NCBI GenBank assembly: GCA_002633005.1
Contig: NMRA01000060.1
Coordinates: 1,095,463 to 1,159,462, forward strand
From: Phoronis australis
Taxonomy: Eukaryota > Phoronida > Phoronidae
Direction: 5' to 3'
DNA: 64,000 nt
The notes beneath the pieces are model-generated. The model was not told the origin of the DNA. It saw nothing but the letters and a program-made list of their open reading frames with translations, and did not search any database. Positions 1-12,145 of this stretch are shown piece after piece. Position 1 is the first letter of the stretch; each line of letters opens with the position of its first letter. The translations under genes and the position numbers were made by a program.

Positions 1-318
1 CGCATGAACACGACTCACGGACCTGCAAACACCGTCCACTGACTCACAAACACGGGAACGGACTCACAAAACACGATCCACGCACCCAAATACATAGGAC
101 ACGGACTCATATTCACGAGGAAACACGGTTAACGGACTGCCAAACACGGTTTACGGACAAAATGTAGATGTCAGCTGACCCAAGAAGCCGATGAGTGTTT
201 CCTCGTGAATATGAGTCCATGTCCCGTGTATTTGGGTGCGTGGATCGTGTTTTGTGAGTCCGTTCCCGTGTTTGCGAGTCAGTAGACGGTGTTTGCAGGT
301 CCGTGTCGTGTTCATGCG
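1..318. repeat. Long near-perfect inverted repeat at the window's left edge
   Basis: Bases 1-126 and 195-318 are reverse complements with only a few mismatches and a 2-nt indel, separated by a 68-nt spacer. Both arms are themselves built from degenerate short units that alternate an ACACGG-type and a GGACTCA-type motif every 20-30 nt. The structure may continue to the left of the window, and the right flank (319-355) carries one more related unit. It could form a stem of about 125 bp. It is probably a MITE-like or foldback element. No coding potential was seen. Confidence 0.85.
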
Positions 319-1342
319 TCCATGCCTGTGTTTATGAGTCCGTTGACCGTGTAGTTTAGGTACCTTGGAATAGGCTTGACTTGTTGCTTGGAGGGCGTAA
401 CTTGCTGTTGCCAGAATTCCTTTGATGTCCTAAGAGATCGTGTGGGTAAAGCTCCTCGCCTAGCCTAGTCTTGGTGTAGCAAGGTCTGTAAACACTGTTC
501 CCGTATCTTGAATTGGTGAAAACAGAAATTGTCCAACAGGAGACGCTATATTCCATTACACTGGAAGCCGCGCATATGATCGCTCCACAATTTATGCTGC
601 AGAATAATGGTAGGACACATTCATATACAATAGGACACCAATTTTTCCAATACCGATAGAAAAATTTAGTCTATTCAAGGACATGTGTAGTTTTTGTTCA
701 CATTAAGTTTGTGTAAGGTTTTATTGGGCCATTTTTGTACCCACTTTGGTGCAAAGCTGATTTTAATACAATTTTGCACCAAGGTTAAACTAATTGAAGC
801 AGAACAATGGTTTGTAGGTTTCTGGTACAGTGAATTACAGATAGTGAGGTGTTCCAATCTTATCTGAAATTTACTAGAGCAGTGAATGCAAAATGTTAAA
901 CAGTACTGAACATCACTTCAAACCATTTTTATCTTGGCAATCACAGAAAATGTTTTCAAGCAGTATTTTTTAACTTGTACTAGCAAGACATGCTGCTTTC
1001 TGTTTTGTTTAAAGACCATATTGTCATTTGGTTGTTTTCATGCATTGATTTTCACACATCTGTGCTTGCACAGGTATGTGGGATGTTGTGTGCCGGACTT
1101 GGTGCTAGAAACACTTATCCTTCTGTTTTTAGCAGTCTTTTCAGAAAGTGAATGAACTGTATTGATTATTTTTTAGTAGTTTGATAACATCAGCTGGTCA
1201 CTTCTTGTTTTGTCTAACTAGAGAAATGGAATAACAGTGTTTGATATACCACATCTGCCAGATGAACTGTGTTATCCCTAATAAATGCCCATCCTCTGTC
1301 CCAACAACACTTCTTGAACAAGTTGGTTACACAGTAATTATC

Positions 1343-1868
1343 CGGAAGCGTGTTCAACAGAGTGAGCGCCCGCTAGCGTGTACTCGCGAATACAAGGAAC
1401 AGCTCCTGAACAGCTGTGAGGGCTCACTGTGCGATCCAGTATGGCGACTCTGAAGCAGATTGTGTTGAATGTCTTAGCCGATGAGCTTAACACTAACAGC
1501 CCTTCCTATGGCGTACTGAGCGATAAATATGATTAACCTTTGCCAATAATTATTAATATCGGCAGCCCAAGACAATAACCGTGAAGGCTTTGGAAAGACA
1601 AGAATCGAAAATTACGTCGAGGAAACTATTCCTCGCTGCAGCGACCCGTAATTTAAGTCGCAGTTTCGGATGAGTCGGTCAACCTTTGAGGTTAGTTTTC
1701 GTGTTGCAGAACCATAATGGGTTCATATGTTGCAGACGTGAAGCCTTCGCAGGACGCCATCTTGGAAATCTAAGCGAATATGCTCTCGAGGTTGTTCGCT
1801 GAACACAGCTGTTCAGGATGAGGGCGCTCAAATCGCTCGCGGGCGCTCACTCTATTGAACACGCTTCG
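1343..1868. repeat. Foldback/MITE-like element with two pairs of inverted arms
   Basis: The outer arms 1343-1373 and 1839-1868 are about 30 bp and nearly identical in inverse orientation (core AGAGTGAGCGCCCGC). A second inverted pair, TCCTGAACAGCTGTG, lies at 1404-1418 and 1804-1818. The interior shows no credible reading frame. I infer a non-autonomous DNA element; target-site duplications were not resolved. Confidence 0.6.
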
Positions 1869-2567
1869 GGTATAGTAGCTAATGAACAGTGCTCGTGAAA
1901 CTAATTTGTTGTTTTCCAACTCTAGGCTCTCATAAGCAGCTCGCCAAGTCACCACTAGTGAATTCTGAGTAGAACTGGCGATGACGAATCAAAACCATTT
2001 CGCCAGTTTGGCAGACACTTCACTGCTTGTCAATAAAAATATTTCAGAAATGTATTCACGTGGTGACGACTCCCAGTCAACGAGATTCAAATCCCAGCGG
2101 AATTGATGGAGTTCCAAAATGGTGGATTGCAGTCCATGTTTAACTGGCTACCGAAATAACATCAGGCAGGCTAAAATGTGTTCTTGTTAATGAGTATTAA
2201 ATAGGTCATTCAGGTGATTGGTTTATGCATGATTTACCATAAACATTTGCCCGTGCTTATGGAGCTACCACCCTTTACTTTTGAACATTTTCATATTCAG
2301 CATCCACTGCTCGACTAAGCGCCCAACCTCATAATTTTCTTGAGAATTATGCATCCCACTGCTCAGGCTAGCACTCACCCGTGATTTGCTTTGCCAAATT
2401 GATTTTCAAAAAAATAATGTAATATCCAAAAACCGTATCAATTTCGAGTCGCAGTGTGTTGAGAGGTTGCTGCTGGAGAAGTTGTACGGGTATTCTGTGC
2501 AGTGCATTAAAAATGGTTACTTAGTTGAAATTGTCACTGACTACAGTCAACCAAAGACTCTCATTCT

Positions 2568-2812
2568 GGGGCCCGTTCCAACAAAACTGACTGAGCTAAG
2601 ACAAATCTTAAATTTTAGAATATTTTAAAATAAAAAAATTGTCTCAAAACCAATTCAAGAAAGAGATCTTAGGTTTAACTAAGTGTTTGACACAAGTTTT
2701 GTCTCAATTTTGACTTAATTACCGAATGTGGAAGTTTCAAAGTTTGGAAGTTAAGATAATTCTTAGACTTAAGTCAAAAATGAACTTAAGTCAGTTTCTT
2801 GGAGCGGGCCCC
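2568..2812. mobile_element. Short MITE with GGGGCCC-type terminal inverted repeats
   Basis: The 245-bp element starts GGGGCCCGTTCCAACAAAAC and ends in the inverse GTTTCTTGGAGCGGGCCCC. The terminal inverted repeats are about 25 bp with a few mismatches. The interior is AT-rich with more dyads such as ACTTAAGT. It is too small to encode a transposase. It resembles in layout, but not closely in sequence, the elements at 37740-38001 and 61183-61376. Confidence 0.75.
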
Positions 2813-5421
2813 TGGACTTCAACTAATTTATTTTTCAAAAGATTGTCTAGCGTCAAAGTTTTCTTAGTCAAATCTTGACATATTTTGTCTTCAAGGGCGA
2901 AGTACATGACTGGATCATGTGTCATTTTGTGACTGATTTATACATTCCTTCCCATGCACCATATTCAGTGCCAAGGGAGCGAACTTGAACCAACCGATAA
3001 TGGAGATCCGCACAGTCGAAATATTTCAATGCTTTTTATTTCATGCAAACAGAATACAATAGGAATCATAAGGTTCTTTTTTGTGAAATTTGCACTGCAT
3101 CGTTACTGCTCATTGTCATTCAACCTAGGCATACAATGCCCCTCAGATTTTTTGGGCAGAATTTTTTCAAGTTGCAAAATTTGGGCTGTGAACAAAAGGA
3201 ATCTTCGACAACTTCTCAACATGTGTTATCTCCTATTTTAAGTTTCAGGCGTAGCTTCTCGAATACCCTTGTCGGCTTGAGAGCACTGATTCAACTACCG
3301 TGTCAGTAATTAGCCTTGCAGTATTCTATGAACTTCGGGTTTGCGGACTTCAATTTTGAACGTTGTAAGGTTGTCTGAGGCTGACCGTCTAGCTCAGGTT
3401 AAGGGCACATGTTTGGGTAAGCACCCACCCCTAATTTCTTAAAATTTCTGGTTCATGCTCTAGGTTGAACTTCTACCAAATTTTACATTATGGGAAGTAT
3501 TGGCCATCTCAAATTCAACAATTACGATCAATGACAAACGATCATTCACAATATGAGGAAGCATGATAACATCTAATACTTGAGAAATACAATGAACGGC
3601 AAAGTTGTCCAGTAAGTTTTACTTTTGCACACTTTGTTGTCATGCAGACTTAAAAAAAATTGAAAAGCTGAGTCAGGCACCATAAATCGTTCTTCATTAG
3701 TCCGATTCGCCTCGTTAGTGAGTCAGAGGCCCTACATTCTGAAATCCAGGTGAACCATACCTGGAGCTGAGGAGAGTTAAAGTTGGGATGTTGGAAGACA
3801 TGGAAGACAAAGTAATGTTTTTACGTTATCTTTCCTAAAATTACTGATCCTTTTATCTTGGAGAGACTTATTCAGCATTAATTTACTGTGCTGGCCAAGA
3901 GTGAGGTTACTCAGCCTAACAAATGGCCTGCAACTTTTTTGTGCATTCACTTCTTAATTGAGCAACAGCAAGCAATTACAGGCGGACACGAGACTGTAAG
4001 GCAGAGCATTAAGACTAAAGCAGAGCACTAAGTCTTTACTTTGTTATAAAACATGAAAATTAAAGTGTGTTTTATATTTGCTGCCCTCAGTTTTTATGGG
4101 CCATACAGATTCTAAAAATTTTGGAAAATGGTTTCCACTGGACTCTAAGGACAAGTCCTGATACCTGAAGGCTACAGACCATTGAAAATAAACAGTGCAA
4201 GCTGGAGTAGATGATTATTGTTGTTTGAAAATTAGGAAACTTTCCATAAGTGCTTTGGGATTTCACTTCTTGTTATCCATTGATCTTTCCAAGACTTTTG
4301 TACCTGATAACGACCCTCCACAATTGAATATTTTTGGGCTGCCACAATCTCTAGCCAACACGATCAAACCGGACGTAAACGTGCCCATTGCTGTCGGATG
4401 AAAGATGGTGCTGTGACGACCATTTTTCGATTTTTTTTGCATTGTGGTGCTGTATCTCCAACATCCCTTGGCAGTTCTTTTTCTATTTGGGTTACTGATA
4501 AGTCTCAGCATTTACTGTTCTTTAGTTATTTGAGATTTTCTGATGGCTTCTCTCTAATTAATCTCTGGCATCCCTTGATGGATCTGTATGGAATTCGGTT
4601 TATTGATAGAACTTGTGAAACACGTTTCTCGCTACAACTTACTGTTCTCGAAATATTCAAGATTTACTGGCCAGATGACTGTTCTTTTATTGACTAATCT
4701 AGCTGCACTTTTGTTGGTTTATCATATTTGTGCTACATGTCGCATTTTTGCATTTTTCGTCCTTAGGAGATTTGTAACATGTTACAATGTATGATTTAGT
4801 CTTATCTAATTCTGATTGGGAACAATAGGTGGCATTGATAAGCAAATGGATGGTAGTGTATTTTATAGCAAATAATTCCACCTTGAGCAGTAATCGTCAC
4901 AAGTGTTGGTTGTTAATGTACTCTTCCTGATGCCAAAAGATAGTCAATTTATCAATTTGCATAATGTAAGAAAGACGAATACGACTGCTATTTTTTACAA
5001 AAATACCTTATGTTGTGTGAGTTGATTTGTTACAGAAACCAAAATAAGAGGCTAATCGAAAATTTCTAGCGGCGTTTTTGAGGTAACTTGTGAAGTTTTC
5101 ATTAAAAAAGATTTCATTACTATATGTATCTTTCTTAAAAATGATATTTTGACATAAAAAGGGTGTTAATGTAATGATAATAGTGGCACATAAATATAAA
5201 TATCTTTCAGAAAATGAATACTTTTACTAGTTGACAAGGCCTGTTTTTTGATATACAAGTTAGAATGAGGCCACTAAACAAGGTTTAATAATGCTATGAT
5301 TAGTATTGTAACACAATATGAGTCTGTGTGGGAATGTCACGTTATAATCTCTTCAGTTTAGGTCTGATTATGGCTGACTAGTGAATTTTTTTATATCGTT
5401 TTTTCCATGCATCATAAGTTC

Positions 5422-6226
5422 CGTCCACACACAGTCTACCCTGGAACAACATGCACTAGTACAACTTACCCCACTTTTTAGTTGAACGTCCACACATACA
5501 TATCTGATAACTAGGGTAAGGCTTACGTTGTCGCTTTGTGTTTGACAAATGCAAATACGGCACGGCACGGCATGCAAAAGAAAACCAGTCTGTATGTAAC
5601 TGCAGTTGATAATTACTTCCGCCTTTTGCGACCACACAAGAATTTGGAGTGGCACGAGTTACCCTAGAACAAGTTACCACACCTCGAATAGGTGGGGGTA
5701 AGTTGTCACAAGTGGGATAAGTTGCACTTGTTTAAAGATGCTATGTCTCATTAAATTGTGAATATGCAAATGAAGTACTAGTTTATAAACCATCCCGGGT
5801 CTTCCAGTAAACCGGACACCATCCGGTTACCATTACAATCTCGCGAAAGTCTCATTCTGTGAGACTATATTTTTATGTAAATGAGTATGGCAATATGTCA
5901 TCGTTACCCTAATAAAACAAGGCACAATTTTTCATATTTGTTCATTTCACTATCAAACAACGATTGCGTATAATTTGGAATTACTATGTTTTTCTTTATG
6001 TTCACACTTGTTTTAAGTGTATCAGTTTTGGTGTTTTTCTTTAAAACCACATTTTATTTACATATTCTTTCTTTTCCTGATTACACTTGTACACACAGTT
6101 CTCCAGGAAGTCACAATGTGGCGCTTGTTACAAATTTAAATATTCACGATTTAATGAGACATAGCATCTTTAAATAACGTCCACACAGCCCTTAAACCTA
6201 GTAACTTGTTCCAGGGTAAGTCTGTG
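5422..6226. mobile_element. MITE family 'TACCCTRGAACAA', copy interrupted by a second element
   Basis: The ends are inverted: near 5425 CACACAGTCTACCCTGGAAC, and near 6200-6226 the reverse complement of CACAGACTTACCCTGGAAC. The body is rich in GTTACCC/GGGTAAC and AACTTGC/CAAGTTGC dyads. The same family makes the composite structure at 13612-14513. A 434-bp element (5736-6169) sits inside this copy. Both families contain a roughly 60-codon stretch that translates similarly in different copies, but nothing indicates real coding. Confidence 0.75.
5736..6169. mobile_element. 434-bp MITE with TTAA target duplication, nested in another MITE
   Basis: The termini are perfect 20-bp inverted repeats: AGATGCTATGTCTCATTAAA at 5736 and its reverse complement ending at 6169. 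TTAA flanks both sides (5732-5735 and 6170-6173). The related outer element at about 13938-13950 keeps the uninterrupted site (GTTTAAATAGCGTCCACAC), which fixes the insertion point. A TTAA duplication is typical of piggyBac-type mobilisation, but the terminal bases are not the usual piggyBac ones, so the superfamily is inferred. No transposase is encoded. Confidence 0.85.
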
Positions 6227-6514
6227 AATGGAGGGCGCTATAGGTAGCACCATTTCCATGCTCAAGCTTTGTGTTATGACAGCTTCTGTCAGAGGCAAAG
6301 TCTTGAAAAATTGTGGGCATTCATTGTGATGCTGGAAGCCCTTAAAATAAAAAATGAGCAATTACATGTTAAATTTGATGTAAAAAGTGATTGATTTTTT
6401 GTGTAAAATTTGCCACATGGTAAAGCAAGGTCTTGCAGTTGGTATTATTGTTGTAGATGTGAGGCAAGCACATTTTATGTCCATTAAACGTAACAGTCGG
6501 GAATAACTTGCCCT

Positions 6515-6572
6515 CATTTTGAGAACCAGTTTTGTCCACTGAACAACGGGCATCAAACTGGTTCTCAAAATG
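6515..6572. repeat. 58-bp palindromic mini-repeat, copy 1
   Basis: The arms CATTTTGAGAACCAGTTT and AAACTGGTTCTCAAAATG are exact reverse complements around a 22-nt loop. A second copy with the same loop, differing at a few bases, is at 19799-19855. It could be the remnant of a short foldback element or a hairpin-forming RNA source. Confidence 0.75.
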
Positions 6573-6869
6573 TGAAGCCTTAAAAGTACATGTAGTCTGT
6601 AAGTGTGGTACCTCTGTAACTTGCAATTAATTCTGAATGGCTGATCCTCAAACATGAATTCATTAGAGCCTGAGATAAAAGCAGCCTTTGCTTCCAAGAG
6701 ATCTCAGGAAATTAGTTCTGCAGTAATCTGTAGGATGCAATTGATTATTTGAAAAAGTACATGTAAACATATCTGCAGGAGGCCTGATTACCACTGCTTG
6801 AGAATTGCCCTCAGTGATAACACAAATTGCTAATAATTGATGTATTAATTATTGGACTTATCACTGATA

Positions 6870-7165
6870 CCCCTGTTCACAAACTGGCTAAAATGACTTT
6901 CTTTCGCCAGCAGTTTTCCCTACTGGTGAACGTGCTTGCGAACTGTACTGTGTCACTTTTGGTGGGATTTGACTTATCTCGAAACTATTGGCATTTTCAC
7001 TAGCACTTTGGGAGCCGCACTTCACATGTCAGTAGGGAAGTTATTGCGTTTATCGTTGCATTAATCAATTGACTGCAGAGGTTTAACATGGCTTTCACAT
7101 CAGCTTTCGCTTTAAAATTTAAGCTATTCGATTGGGGTGGTGAGGAAACAAAATCGATGGGGCCG
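6870..7165. repeat. Dispersed repeat shared with 57097-57405
   Basis: The block begins CACAAACTGGCTAAAATG, followed by a CGCCAG-containing stretch, a TTAATCAATTGACTG-like segment and an AAAGTGATTCG/AAGCTATTCGA-like end. The same order of motifs recurs at 57097-57405. The copies are well diverged, so this is an old interspersed element of unknown class. Confidence 0.5.
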
Positions 7166-7245
7166 CTCGTGCAGGACAGCGTGTCTGGCTAGAACTCAAT
7201 GGTTTTCGCTACTGCATTACATGAATTCTGTGTTAACATATCGTA

Positions 7246-7600
7246 CCCTGTTCACACCAAAGTGGTGATAACTTTTAAAACTGGAGCAGGGTTATAACTC
7301 TTTGGGTGTTTAGTTTACATATTAACTGTTGTAACTCTGCGTGAACCTGGCAGTTGCAAAACTTTTTACTCAGTAGGTGGCACTGCTCAAATCTCCTTGG
7401 AAATAATGGCACACCTAGGCCCTAACTGGGGTGAATTGGAAAACAGTAGCTGCTACGACTCACAAGTATAACCACAAACTAGGTTTACAACAAGGATAAC
7501 TGTCAGTTTGAATGAAATGATAACGATAACGACTGCATAATGATTAATAATTATTGACAGAGTTACCCAAGTTTAGTTGGTATGAACACAGCTTTAGTAC
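7246..7600. repeat. Possible MITE with GTTCAYACCAA-type ends
   Basis: The left end (near 7246, CCCTGTTCACACCAAAGTGG) and the right end (near 7578-7600, GTTGGTATGAACACAGC) are imperfect inverted repeats. The interior has the GATAAC/GTTATC dyads typical of short non-autonomous elements. Boundaries are approximate and no second copy was identified in the window. Confidence 0.4.
7370..7384 (+). promoter_or_regulatory. CTCF-like motif
   Basis: TCAGTAGGTGGCACT matches the bilaterian CTCF core CCASYAGRKGGCRSY at 14 of 15 positions. It lies about 3.8 kb upstream of the first coding exon. The motif match is seen directly; occupancy is unknown. Confidence 0.3.
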
Positions 7601-10600
7601 CCCTAGAGTTCACTGACAGCCTCATTACCATATCCTTTGCCCCGATGTTAATGTAGTGGAAATAATTGCATAATACCTAAGCTGTGAAAATAGATTGCTG
7701 GTAACAATCCTGTTGTAAGGTTTATACCATAAACTCAGTGCATCAGTACAGTTGAATGATGATAGCTTGCCAGATACATGGTTCATGCAGATAACTCTAG
7801 AAATACTTTCTCACTGAACCTTTACTCCTTTGGTTTAACATATCGTCAAAAGTTCAGTGGCTAACTCAGTGCGAAAGCTTAATCCACCGCAGTAAATATG
7901 GTTATTGCAATAAAATTTTGTCGATGGTTTGACCAGAGTTCACGGGATCAATTTCATGCCATTACATTTCTCTTAATCATCGCATCGCATACCTGTGTGT
8001 TCTTTCTTGATGTAAACAGTACCACAGGGTCCCAGGGTAAGATTTACGAAAAACATGAGACAAGACGCCAGTAGTAAAGCTTGAATGATCGTCTCCTTGG
8101 ATTTGGTTTTGAGTTCCCGCTCATCCGAGTGGGTGTGAAAGCTGGCGATTTAATCCTGTTGCTTTGCTCAATTAGCTAAGGAATGCTGCATTGCTTTACT
8201 CGATTTCACCTGTGGAAATAGTCTTGAAGGATTCCAGTTACATCAAATGGTCATTTTCCATACCTTGTTACTGTAGTATGTCCGGGTGATGAATCTGGTC
8301 CCAGAGAGTTTGGTACCCGTGTGTTTTTTAATTTAGGAGCGCAGGTCTGCGGATTTGTTACTGTGGGCGTGATTTCAGCTGACCAGTCAGGAATGGGGTT
8401 TAGTTTGTGGCCTCAGTGGAGTCACTTCCACATCATAATGCTTTCATGTGTTTTTTCAATTTGACGTCTTTCAGTTTTTACCATGAATTCTGTAATCATG
8501 ACGGTTTTGCAAAATGTCTGGGATCAGATTGGATTTGTCATCACCTGGGATTCTGCTAATTACAGTTGCCTAATTTTTCAAAACTCTCAAGGCACTTAGC
8601 CTGGTTGTAGCCCAGAATATCAACATGGAAATCATAATTGCCATGTTTTTAATGTCGTCTAATAAAAAATGTTGCGGGATCCTCAGTCTTAATTTTGATT
8701 TTAGCTTGTATTATTTAAATACTCAGCCACTGGTCATCGAGGTTTCTAACCCAAGTGTAACTATTATGTATATACAATGAAACTGTACAATGCTACAGTC
8801 TGATATTTGATTACTAAATTGATTTGTGTTTATAAATAATGGAGTTCATGTGTCAGTCTGTAGCCTTCCAAACTGTTGGACTTGATTGCATAGCACTGTG
8901 TGAAAACTATCACTGCAGCTGTTTTTCCAGTTCACCTGCTTCATAAAAGGTAAGGAGTTTTTCACCTGGTGCTTAGTACAAGCACTAATTCATCAGATTT
9001 GCTCTTCTGATAGTTCAGTGACAGCACTGCATGTTGTCAGCCAGATACCAGAAGCACGTGTTATTGGATAATGACTTATGAATTGAATATTTATGTGTAG
9101 TGTCGCGATAATGGTACTTGATGCTAGAGACGAGATTGCTGGTATCAAGCAGCCTCTGTTAGTGGTTGTCAATACTGGACCGGCTGGTGATTGGTTGAGC
9201 TGTTGGATCTGTCCGATTTTGATCACAATTTATTGAACTGAGGAATGCAGACATCATGCGTTTGGCTTGCTCTTCCACTGCTGAAGTGAGGAGTTTTTGA
9301 TCACGGATATTAGCCAGTCCCCGTGGTTTTCTAATCGGAAGCTGAGCAAAGGCTGTTAGCTGGGATAATTGTTATTATCTTATGCACAAGTCAAGTTCTG
9401 GATGGCCGTCTTTTTGTTGCTATGGAAACCAGTGCTGGATTGATAAGCAATATACTTGTTTTGTGCACATGGCATTTTTTTGAGATGAATCAATGTTTGC
9501 AGTCCACTGAACTGCTGTAATGCAGATTAGACATTGCGTTTTAGATTTGAATTTCATGATTTTCAGTCAACTCAGTGACATTTCTGTTGTTTTTATGTGT
9601 GACATCATTATACAATAGCATTGGAGCGCCACCCCCGTCAAGTGTGATCTCTTAACACAGCCGATGTTCGCTGTCATCGCTTGACCGTATCAAGTTTCAG
9701 CTCTACCACTGAGATGGTGTCTGTGATATTGAGAAGAAATGAGACTTGCATGCTTGACAACAGAACCGTATTACTTCTCAAGGAGACACAAGTGCCAGAG
9801 GTTATGTTCTGGACGACATTGATGGTTGAATTTTGTGCCTATTCATCCCCCTATTTGAAGACGCTTGTATTTGGCGCAGTCTTTTTCTTGGCAGTTCTTG
9901 GGGTATTCTTTCCTGTTATTGAATTTGATTGATATGATAGCTGCTGTTATCGCTGCTTTGAGATTGGGTAGCAATTAATGTATGTAATGGCAGATAATGG
10001 ATTACCTATTGAGTGATTTTGCTCCAATGAACGTGGGCTGCCGGCGATTTAAGATCTCCACTGTGCATGACTGGCACCAGCTGTGTGGCAGGATTATATT
10101 GAGCAGATCAAAATTATCGTGCGTTGGTCTTTAGCTCGGCATTTTCTTCTAAAGCGGTGCTGTGATAAACGATACATACGTAACTGGTGTATACTACCTG
10201 TTAGTGGTATTAAGACACAGATCAGCTGATAAATCGTGTTTTATGATTCTAAAGTATCAGATACTCGAGGCAAGTTACCATTTGCTTAATTTGTCTGCTT
10301 TTCACGTGACATTTTCTTCATAGGAGCCGAGACTGTGCTGTGAGTAACTTGGGATTTGAGCTTGGCGTCACTAATGATGTGCGCTACTTGTAAATGTTGG
10401 GAGAATAGGACACGGATCAACTGCAATTTCTGAAAGTTCTAGATACGCCAACGGAAGTCGTTCCATTTGTGTTTTATTCACCTACCAAAACCTGTTGAAA
10501 TTTTTTTTTGAGTTTTCACCGTACCAAATTAGGCTAACTGTGCGCTGTGGGATGGAGACCTCATCTTATAGTTCTGCGTTTTATTCTGAAGTACTGGACA

Positions 10601-10799
10601 CTCCACTACAAGTGATGTGTCATTTGCCCTGTCAGCCTTCCATCCCTCGTATACTGTTACAGATACTATAAAGTGTTTTAACTGACCTATTGCACATGTT
10701 ATTGCACTTAAAGGATAACAACTGGAGATTCATTACAGATGACAGCCTTTTCCTGTAGTTTATCCACACAGGTCTGTAATGCAGGAAGGATCCTATAGG

Positions 10800-11221
10800 G
10801 TTGGCGCAGCAGACGCTGCGATGTCACTGTGACGTCATCGTTGGATATTCATACGCAAGTTTTTCTCGGCCCGCCCTGTGATTTGGAGAAAATCTCCTGT
10901 TGAGTTTAAGCCAGCATCAAAAGGATTCGTCTAGTGATGACTGCTTCTAATTCGTGCTTTGTCTTCGATAGATGCGTGGGTTTTGGTCAACGGTCAAGTT
11001 GATGGTTGACGTTTGTAATTGTGACGACGTTATATTGTCTGCCAGCTTATTATCATTTAGGGGATGACTTTGTTTTAACGATTGCAATTATGGTTGTAAT
11101 TGCTTAGATTTGACGTCATTCAATTGTCACAGGAAACACGGAGGTTGCTTCTTGAGCTGTCTGAAACTACCAGTTTGATAAACGTTGTTAACTTGTGGTG
11201 AGACGATATACCATTGTGTCC
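10800..11221 (+). promoter_or_regulatory. Probable promoter and 5' UTR region of the MAST-like gene (upstream promoter)
   Basis: This stretch precedes the first coding exon and is richer in CpG than its surroundings, for example GGCGCAGCAGACGCTGCG and CGGCCCGCCC. It contains two full palindromic CRE sequences, TGACGTCA, at 10830-10837 and 11111-11118, which are ATF/CREB binding sites in animals. An in-frame TAA at 11189-11191 shows the coding frame does not extend upstream. No clear TATA box or initiator was pinned down, so the transcription start is not placed. Confidence 0.4.
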
Positions 11222-11638
11222 ATGGAACGAGAGGTTAAAAGTCACCCCGTTCCATCATTCACGGATATGTTATCACCCTGTGATATTATACTTCGGTCAT
11301 CGCAATATCAAGATGACTCAGAGGAGACTTTACCTACCCACAAGCGCAGTAGTAGTAGATCTCAGTCATGCCAGTCGTGGAGTGGCTGTAATCAGACCAC
11401 CCGAAGGAAATCTATAGCGTCTGCTAAACCCTGTTCAGAGACCTCTGTGGTAAAGAGCCTATTGCCTTCTCACCTCCGACGGCACTCTTTTGGTAGTGCA
11501 CGGCGAGAGGAGAGCTTAAAGCTATTACCCCGCCCGCGCAGTGCCAGTATCGGAGAGGTCCCAGTGAGCTTTAGAAGACGAGGCAGGGTGCTTCATGTTC
11601 ACATTATCCGCGAACATGAAGAGGAGGCTGGTCAGAAT
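11222..11638 (+). CDS. MAST-like kinase, coding exon 1 (basic, Ser-rich N-terminus)
   Basis: Likely first coding exon of a microtubule-associated serine/threonine kinase. It encodes 139 residues and begins at an ATG in a strong context (GTCCATGG), with an in-frame stop 33 nt upstream and no earlier in-frame ATG. The peptide is basic and serine-rich, with three basophilic-kinase or 14-3-3-type motifs: RRKS (61-64), RRHS (86-89) and RPRSAS (104-109). Acidic patches are at 31-35 and 131-135. No folded domain is visible, as expected for the disordered N-terminus of this family. The exon ends in phase 0 at a GTAGGT donor (11639), matching exon 2, which opens in phase 0 about 19.8 kb downstream. 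Identity as MAST is inferred from that splice continuity with exons 2-3, because this N-terminal segment is poorly conserved. A chance ORF or another gene's exon is the alternative. Confidence 0.65.
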
Positions 11639-11749
11639 GTAGGTATTGGTGTTGTTGTTTTAAAGTGAGAAATTACAGAAAAGGCTTTACTAATGCCTAA
11701 TATATCACATTTGTGTGGGTTCAAATAATCTGTGGGTTTGGATTCAGGG

Positions 11750-12145
11750 TAACTCAAAAATCAGTTGAGCGTAATTGACTGAGCTTGGGCATTGAAAACT
11801 GAAATATTTGAGAAGTCGCGGACAGAGGGCATTCAGTACTTGAATGGCCAATTCATGTTAAATAGCCAGACTCATGTTGAAGAGTTAGATAGAACAATAA
11901 GTAGGAAGTTATGGATATATTTCCGCATAAGTAAGGGAACAGAAACTCTTAAGTGTTCGTTAGTCAAGGGAAAACGAATTGCCCATGTTTTAGGAGCTTC
12001 AGGGAGACTAGCATTCACAAAAAACATGGGGAGTTTTAAGGAATCCTCCATCATGTAAATTTTGACTGAGCGTTCAAACTGAGCATGGGTCAGTTTAAAA
12101 GTGAAAATTTCAGTGGTGGGTGTTTAAAGTGGAACATGGGAATTT
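11750..12145. repeat. Diverged relative of the GGGCGNTTAA element family
   Basis: Phrases such as GACTGAGCTTGGGCATTGAAAA, AACTGAGCATGGGTCAG and GGTGGGTGTTTAAAGTGG echo the subrepeats (TTAACTGAGCATGGGCG, TGGGCGGTTAAATCG) that fill the transposons at 32987-34464 and 49610-51137. Boundaries and ends are not clear, and the relation is judged only from motif order. Confidence 0.3.

Larger units (their letters stand above)
1..10799. other. Upstream non-coding region
   Basis: No reading frame here has both adequate length and splice or start context. Besides the repeats listed separately, there are AT-rich stretches and scattered short frames of 60-110 codons at the density expected by chance. The region lies upstream of the MAST-like gene and may hold distal regulatory DNA, including the CTCF-like site at 7370. 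I see no tRNA, rRNA or conserved protein exon in it. Confidence 0.55.

Noticed and set aside
5368-5655. Minus-strand frame resembling the frame at 14254-14484.
   Set aside because: The similarity is due to both lying in copies of the same MITE family; the frames are not conserved outside the repeat.
9681-9932. 83-codon frame with a hydrophobic C-terminal segment.
   Set aside because: No ATG at the start, no splice signals and no family resemblance; expected by chance at this window size.
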